This document shows, piece by piece, positions 59,529 through 64,000 of a stretch of DNA of 64,000 nucleotides. The notes beneath the pieces were generated by a model that saw nothing but the letters and a program-made list of their open reading frames with translations, was not told the origin of the DNA and ran no database searches. Within the stretch, counting starts at the first letter, position 1. Every line of letters starts with the position of its first letter. Position numbers and translations under genes: made by a program. The stretch is from assembly GCF_029168945.1 (NCBI RefSeq), contig NC_083607.1, positions 43,075,257 through 43,139,256 on the forward strand, given 5' to 3'. The stretch comes from Cannabis sativa (Eukaryota > Streptophyta > Magnoliopsida > Rosales > Cannabaceae).

Positions 59529-61350
59529 GATACCACCTGAGGGTGGCCCCAGCACACGGACCACACGTTCTCAGAGGATCCAACCCGATGTTGGTCCTAG
59601 TACGCGGACAACACGCTCGAGGAGAACTCAGCATGGGAGTGGCCAGAACCCTGGGACAAGGGATGAAGAGCTCAATCGTGGAGGTGCCCAGTCTATGGGA
59701 GAAGGTACTTATGAAACAGAAAACTGCTGCCTGAGATGCCGTCTGGAAGAGGTGCAGCGTCGGAACACTGAATTAGAGCGTGATGCAGCCTTAGCTAGGG
59801 TGGTACAGGGTACGAATGCTCAAAATCAACCTGAACCTGGAGTGAAAAGACCACAATGCAGGCCTCGTGGCTCATGAACTAGGAGACAGGAAAATGCCCT
59901 AGAAGAACAACCCAGGGAAAATGAGATACCCCCTGAAAATCAGAACGAACACTCAGATGGGAGGCAACCGGAAACTGATGAACGACAAATTCCTCATGAC
60001 AATGAGGAGGATCTTGGGACTCACCCGGGAGAACGTAGGTCACTTGCGATACATCACTAGTGTTCTTCCCCAACCCATAGAGCAAGGACTCGTACAGACC
60101 CTAATGGGGGAAATACGATGAACCGTAGTCAGGGGGAAAGAACAGAGCGTGAAGAAGCAAGTGTGACCTCAAGGCAGTCAAGAACCCGCAGTTGATCAAC
60201 TCGAAGAGGAGAAAGTGCTCAATGAGCTAATGATTGACAAAGTATGGGAACCAGTAAATCTGTGAGTCACTTAAAGACAAAGTCTATGAGTAGGACATGA
60301 TCTGTGAGTAAGACGAGGCTTGCTAGCAGTTACTCCCAACCCGATTTGCGAGAGCACTTGAATTGGAAGAAACCTCACCTTCATTATCAGCTTGGTCCAA
60401 AGCAAGAGGATCCCATCCAATTGTGGATAAACGAGCTGGAGGACAAGTTCAGGAGATATCAAGTGGGGGAACTAGGGAGACAATCTGGATACAACTCAGA
60501 TGAGGAGCTTGATCCGTATCATCCAGATATAACGAATACCCCTTTTCCTTCAGGATTTAAAAACCCGCATGTCTCGTCATATGACAGAACCACTAATTCA
60601 GTCTCACATTTGAATAACTTTAAAACAGTAATGCGGGTGAGTAATGTGATGAACAATTTACGCTGTATTTTGTTCCGCACCTCGCTTGTTGGAGCAGCGA
60701 GCAGCTGGTTTAACAAGTCTAGTCATCATTCATTAACTTCCTGGGAGCAGTTGTCCAGGGATTTCAAGAAATAGTTCCAGGCTTCTAGGGATAGACGACT
60801 CGAAGCGGCCTTGCTAACCAATATAAAGCAGCAGCTCAGTGAGACACTTAAGGCATACTTAAGTCGTTTTAGCACAGCTGCAGCTAGGGTTAGGAATTTG
60901 GATGACAGAACACAACTTACAGCCCTTCAGGCAGGGATCTCTACTAATCCATTAACCACAGGGGCAAGTTGTGGGATGACTTACAAGGTCGTCTAGTAAG
61001 AAGCATCACTGAGTTCAATGAAAGGGCTTAGGTATTCGTTCGGAAAGAAGAAGCCCGAAAGAAAATGAATTTGTTGAAAACAAGTTCGGGAAGCAAACCC
61101 AGCAATGTTTCAACTCAGGGGCTTCTGGTTTGAAGAGAAAGGACGGTACTAAGGAACTGTCAAAGGATAAAAAGATACAGAAGAAGCACTATAAGTACAT
61201 GCCAGTGTATACTATTTATACCGAGCTTAATGAAACTCGGGAGAATATTTACCTCGCACATGAGCAAAAGGTTGCCTTCGGCAAGCCCGAGCCCATGTGG
61301 AATGCAGGGAGCAAAAGAGATCCTAACAAGTATTATAAATTCCATAAGGA
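59529..61350 (+). pseudogene. gag of Tat-lineage element F, main part
   Basis: After C the frame resumes as PPEGGPSTRTTRSQRIQ and repeats PSTRTTRSRRTQ, then a coiled-coil-like CRLEEVQRRNTELERD. Several short frames lead to 60304-60774, which has the conserved capsid start FPSGFKNPHVSSYDRTTNS, HLNNFKTVMRVSNVMN and SWFNKSSHHSLTSWEQLSRD. TAG at 60772 replaces a Gln codon, then the same frame gives SETLKAYLSRFSTAAARVR. After a frameshift near 60960 a further frame carries EFNERA and RKEEARKK. The last piece PEPMWNAGSKRDPNKYYKFH is cut by element E in front of the expected zinc knuckle. Confidence 0.8.
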
Positions 61351-61355
61351 TATTG

Positions 61356-63265
61356 TGTTGGATTTTATTTTACCAGGATCTTAGATCTACTCACAATTAT
61401 GTTGTTTAAACACCCTAAATATGAACTTTCTAAAACGATAAATTAAACACATATAAAGTTAAGAAAACCTTACATTGATGCAGTGGAATTAATGTCTCCT
61501 TCCACTCAGATCTCTAACCCTTGTATCCTTTCTGTAGCAGAGTATAATCAAGATCTGAGCCCGAATATCCTTCTTCTTCAAGTTTGATCATTCACAGTCT
61601 TCTAATCTATGATTGAGTTACCGCTTGCTGTGTGTGGGCACTCACTCTTTCACTAGGTTTCGAAATTTATGAAGAGAGAAAAGAGAAGGATGATTTCGGC
61701 CAGGTATAGAAAGTGGGGAAGGCGCAGTTTTTCAGAAGAGAGAAATTTCTGTCAGAAAAGGTTATTGAAAACTTGTGATTTGACTGAGCCATCACTTTCT
61801 ATTTATAGGCAACTACTAGGTTTAGGTTAAGAATTATTTCGCATTAAAATAATAAAAATATTAATTTGAAATCCCACAATAAGTGGCCGGCCATGGTGTG
61901 TTAGTAGGCCCCACTTGATTTTGCAGTTTTATCAAATTTTATTTCTATTTTCTCAAAAACGCCAATTTTCCAATTCTAACCTTTTCAATGCCAAAACTAA
62001 TTATTTAATAACTAAAATACATTATTAAATAATATTGTCATTTAATTTAATTATTAACTAGACATATAAAGTCCATTAATAAATAAATAAACCTAGAAAC
62101 TCTTTTCTTTACAATTTCACCCCTGCTTAGTGAAAATTCATAAAATTAGACATAGTCTAACTTTAGAATTATAATTGATCAATCACGAATCAATTAATGA
62201 TTCTTACAAGTAGAATGTTCTCAACTAGAATGGGGACCGTGGATCTATATGTTGAGCTTCCAATAGGTGAACCAAATTTACCAAGTAAATTCATACTTAT
62301 TAATTCTTCGTTGAATCCACTCTTAGAACTTAGAATTGCACTCTCAGACTTATATAGAGCATATTATATGTTTCACGATATCAATATGCTATCTCATTTA
62401 ACCATTGTTATAATCTTATTGTGATTTAAAGATCCTCTATATAGATGATCTACATCGAGATGGGATTTCTTTACCGTTCTCACCCCTCAATGTATTTTGC
62501 CCCTTAAAACACTTAGCTACCTGTAAATGGTGTTTAGTGATCGAATAATTAGTCAGTTAAACAAGAGCTCATCCATTTACTTCTATTTGCTAAGCTCGAA
62601 GGGAATCATCACTTGACTTCTATACACCAGTAGAAGCTATAGATTCCATATTTATGTTTAGCACTCCCACTCAATCATACTATCATGTTCCCAAAATATA
62701 AGTATCACCCTGACCTAGAAGTAGGCTTAACTAATAAATCAAAGAACATGAATATCACTCCTGAGTTGAGCCTAAGCATATCAGGATTTAGATTCTTTTA
62801 ATCTGAAGATCAACTACTGATATTGACTTGGAAAGATATATATAACGGTAAGTTTGTAATATCTTAACTTAGTTGCAATATCGGTCCAGTTCAATGTATA
62901 CTCCATACATTTGAAACTAGCATACTTTACTAATGTCCTGGAAAGAACATAACACTTACTCCAAGTGTAAGTACACATCATCGCTAATTATCACAGTAGT
63001 GTAAATCCAATAACACTGATGAAACAGGGACCAAGTCTTTTTGATTCATATGATCATAATCACATTCCACTGTTTTGACGATACTGTAATCGTAAATAAA
63101 CATATGATCTGGATTTAACAGATTTTGTGTATAATAGTAATAAACATATTAAACATATTAAACCATTAGCATGTAAAATTCATGCAAACATCAATCACTT
63201 CTAATTTCTTATATTGATAACTAATCAGATTGTAAAGAGTTTTATTTAGGGCATAAAATCCAACA
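61356..63265 (-). repeat. 3' LTR of element E
   Basis: TGTTGGATTTTATTTTACC to GGGCATAAAATCCAACA, 1910 bp, the longest uninterrupted LTR of the family in the window. TATA box CTATTTATA (TATAAATAG on the sense strand) at 61799-61807. Confidence 0.93.
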
Positions 63266-64000
63266 AACTCCCACTTGCACTAATATAAAACAAACTGTGC
63301 AAATAGGTCAATCTGATGTCTTGATCTTCAGATCAAGTGTAGTATGTTTGAATCCACCCAAACTTCTGGAAACTAGTTCATAAATACACTTATGAAACAT
63401 CCTTTACTATATCCTTTACTCATCAAGGGATACTGAAATCTTTACTGTTTTAAAAGTACATCTGAATAAACAGAAGACATATCTCTCATATTTTAAAATA
63501 TGGAATTGAGATAATACAGTGTAGACTTTTCTTCAGCAATATAACTTTCTGGTATTTTCGAAATTTACAAAGTTATAACTCTTCTCTGGTAGAGCTTGAA
63601 TTATTATAGAATAATTCTTCCACCCCCAAAGTAAGCACCATCTCGAAATGAGCTGGTGAGATACCAGGACAACTGATACACAGTTCCTTAATATCTAACA
63701 TATAGATCACTTTCATAAATCTTTCTTAAATATCTTCTAATGTTCTCTATTTGATTACATCTCAGATAGCTCCCACTCAATAGTAGATGTCTAGTTAAAT
63801 AATACTTTTAACCTCTGATTGTTTAGAGAGTTATCTAGTTGTGACTTTTGTATTAGTCTGAGACATTAAGTTAAGACTAAGTCATCAACATAGTAGACTA
63901 GTATTTGAAGTGAAAAATACATGCCAGAGATAAAGTAATAAAAATTAGGATACCATAAAATTTTATGAGGATTAGGAATTCTAGGTTCAAGTCATTCGAA
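63266..64000 (-). pseudogene. Decayed Copia pol end of element E
   Basis: PPT AACTCCCACTTG (63266-63277) borders the LTR. On the minus strand YYVDD (63881-63895) is the reverse-transcriptase catalytic motif. It lies about 600 bp from the LTR, as in C, so the shortened pol arrangement is shared by both copies rather than private to one. Confidence 0.65.

Larger units (their letters stand above)
40613..61355 (+). mobile_element. Ty3/Gypsy Tat-lineage element F, partial, twice interrupted
   Basis: A 5' LTR lacking about its first 32 bases (40613-41581) is followed by gag N-terminus (41661-41791). Copia element C splits gag, which resumes at 59534 and is cut at 61356 by Copia element E. Joining across C with one GATAC removed gives a continuous Arg/Thr/Ser-rich gag frame, which confirms that both parts are one element. 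The rest of F lies beyond E, outside the window. Confidence 0.8.
61356..64000 (-). mobile_element. Copia-type element E, partial, minus strand
   Basis: Third copy of the C/D family. From left: 3' LTR (61356-63265), PPT (63266-63277), then worn pol to the window edge, matching about 57350-58083 of C in reverse. It sits in F gag directly after the codons for YKFHKDI. The left target duplication should be TATTG (61351-61355); its partner is outside. Confidence 0.9.

Overview
This is a stretch of plant nuclear DNA, almost certainly from a flowering plant and probably a eudicot. It is AT-rich and built almost entirely of transposable elements nested inside each other. The families point to a plant: Ty3/Gypsy chromovirus elements of Tekay type, a Tat-lineage Gypsy element, Copia elements, CACTA, Mutator-type MITE, Helitron-like, LINE and SINE copies. 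I cannot name the species. No complete host gene is visible. The only host-like coding piece is a possible C-terminal exon at 11250-11324.

Layout. 1-11248 is a minus-strand Copia element (D) that runs off the left edge. Its interior carries a solo LTR of a Tekay-type element (1757-3826), and its LTR carries a solo LTR of its own family (8592-10511). 11249-23353 is AT-rich DNA with small insertions: a candidate Helitron (about 12695-18909), a Mutator-type MITE (12846-13189), a 107-bp tRNA-derived SINE (13418-13524), a 5'-truncated LINE (14104-14540) and a relic Copia-type gag (23004-23303). 23354-34495 is a CACTA element carrying a full-length Tekay-type element A (23985-33189). It sits one base inside the LTR of G, a minus-strand Tat-lineage element (34498 to about 40612). 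G carries a broken, intron-containing gene on the opposite strand to its pol (36253-39474). At about 40613 a plus-strand Tat-lineage element F begins (5' LTR, then gag). F gag is split by Copia element C (41792-59528), and C's 5' LTR is split by Tekay-type element B (42755-50886). F gag is cut again at 61356 by a third Copia copy (E, minus strand) that runs off the right edge.

Target-site duplications read directly fix most boundaries: CAAAT for A, GATTT for B, GATAC for C, GTAAA and TTTAT for the two solo LTRs, TAT for CACTA, a 9-mer for the MITE, an 8-mer for an insertion at 38438, and 16-19-mers for the LINE and SINE. The nesting gives relative ages: G is older than CACTA, which is older than A; F is older than C, which is older than B. 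B looks youngest, since its LTRs are nearly identical where both are present and it has the longest intact pol frame (620 codons). All element genes are broken by stops, frameshifts or deletions, so nothing here looks able to move on its own.
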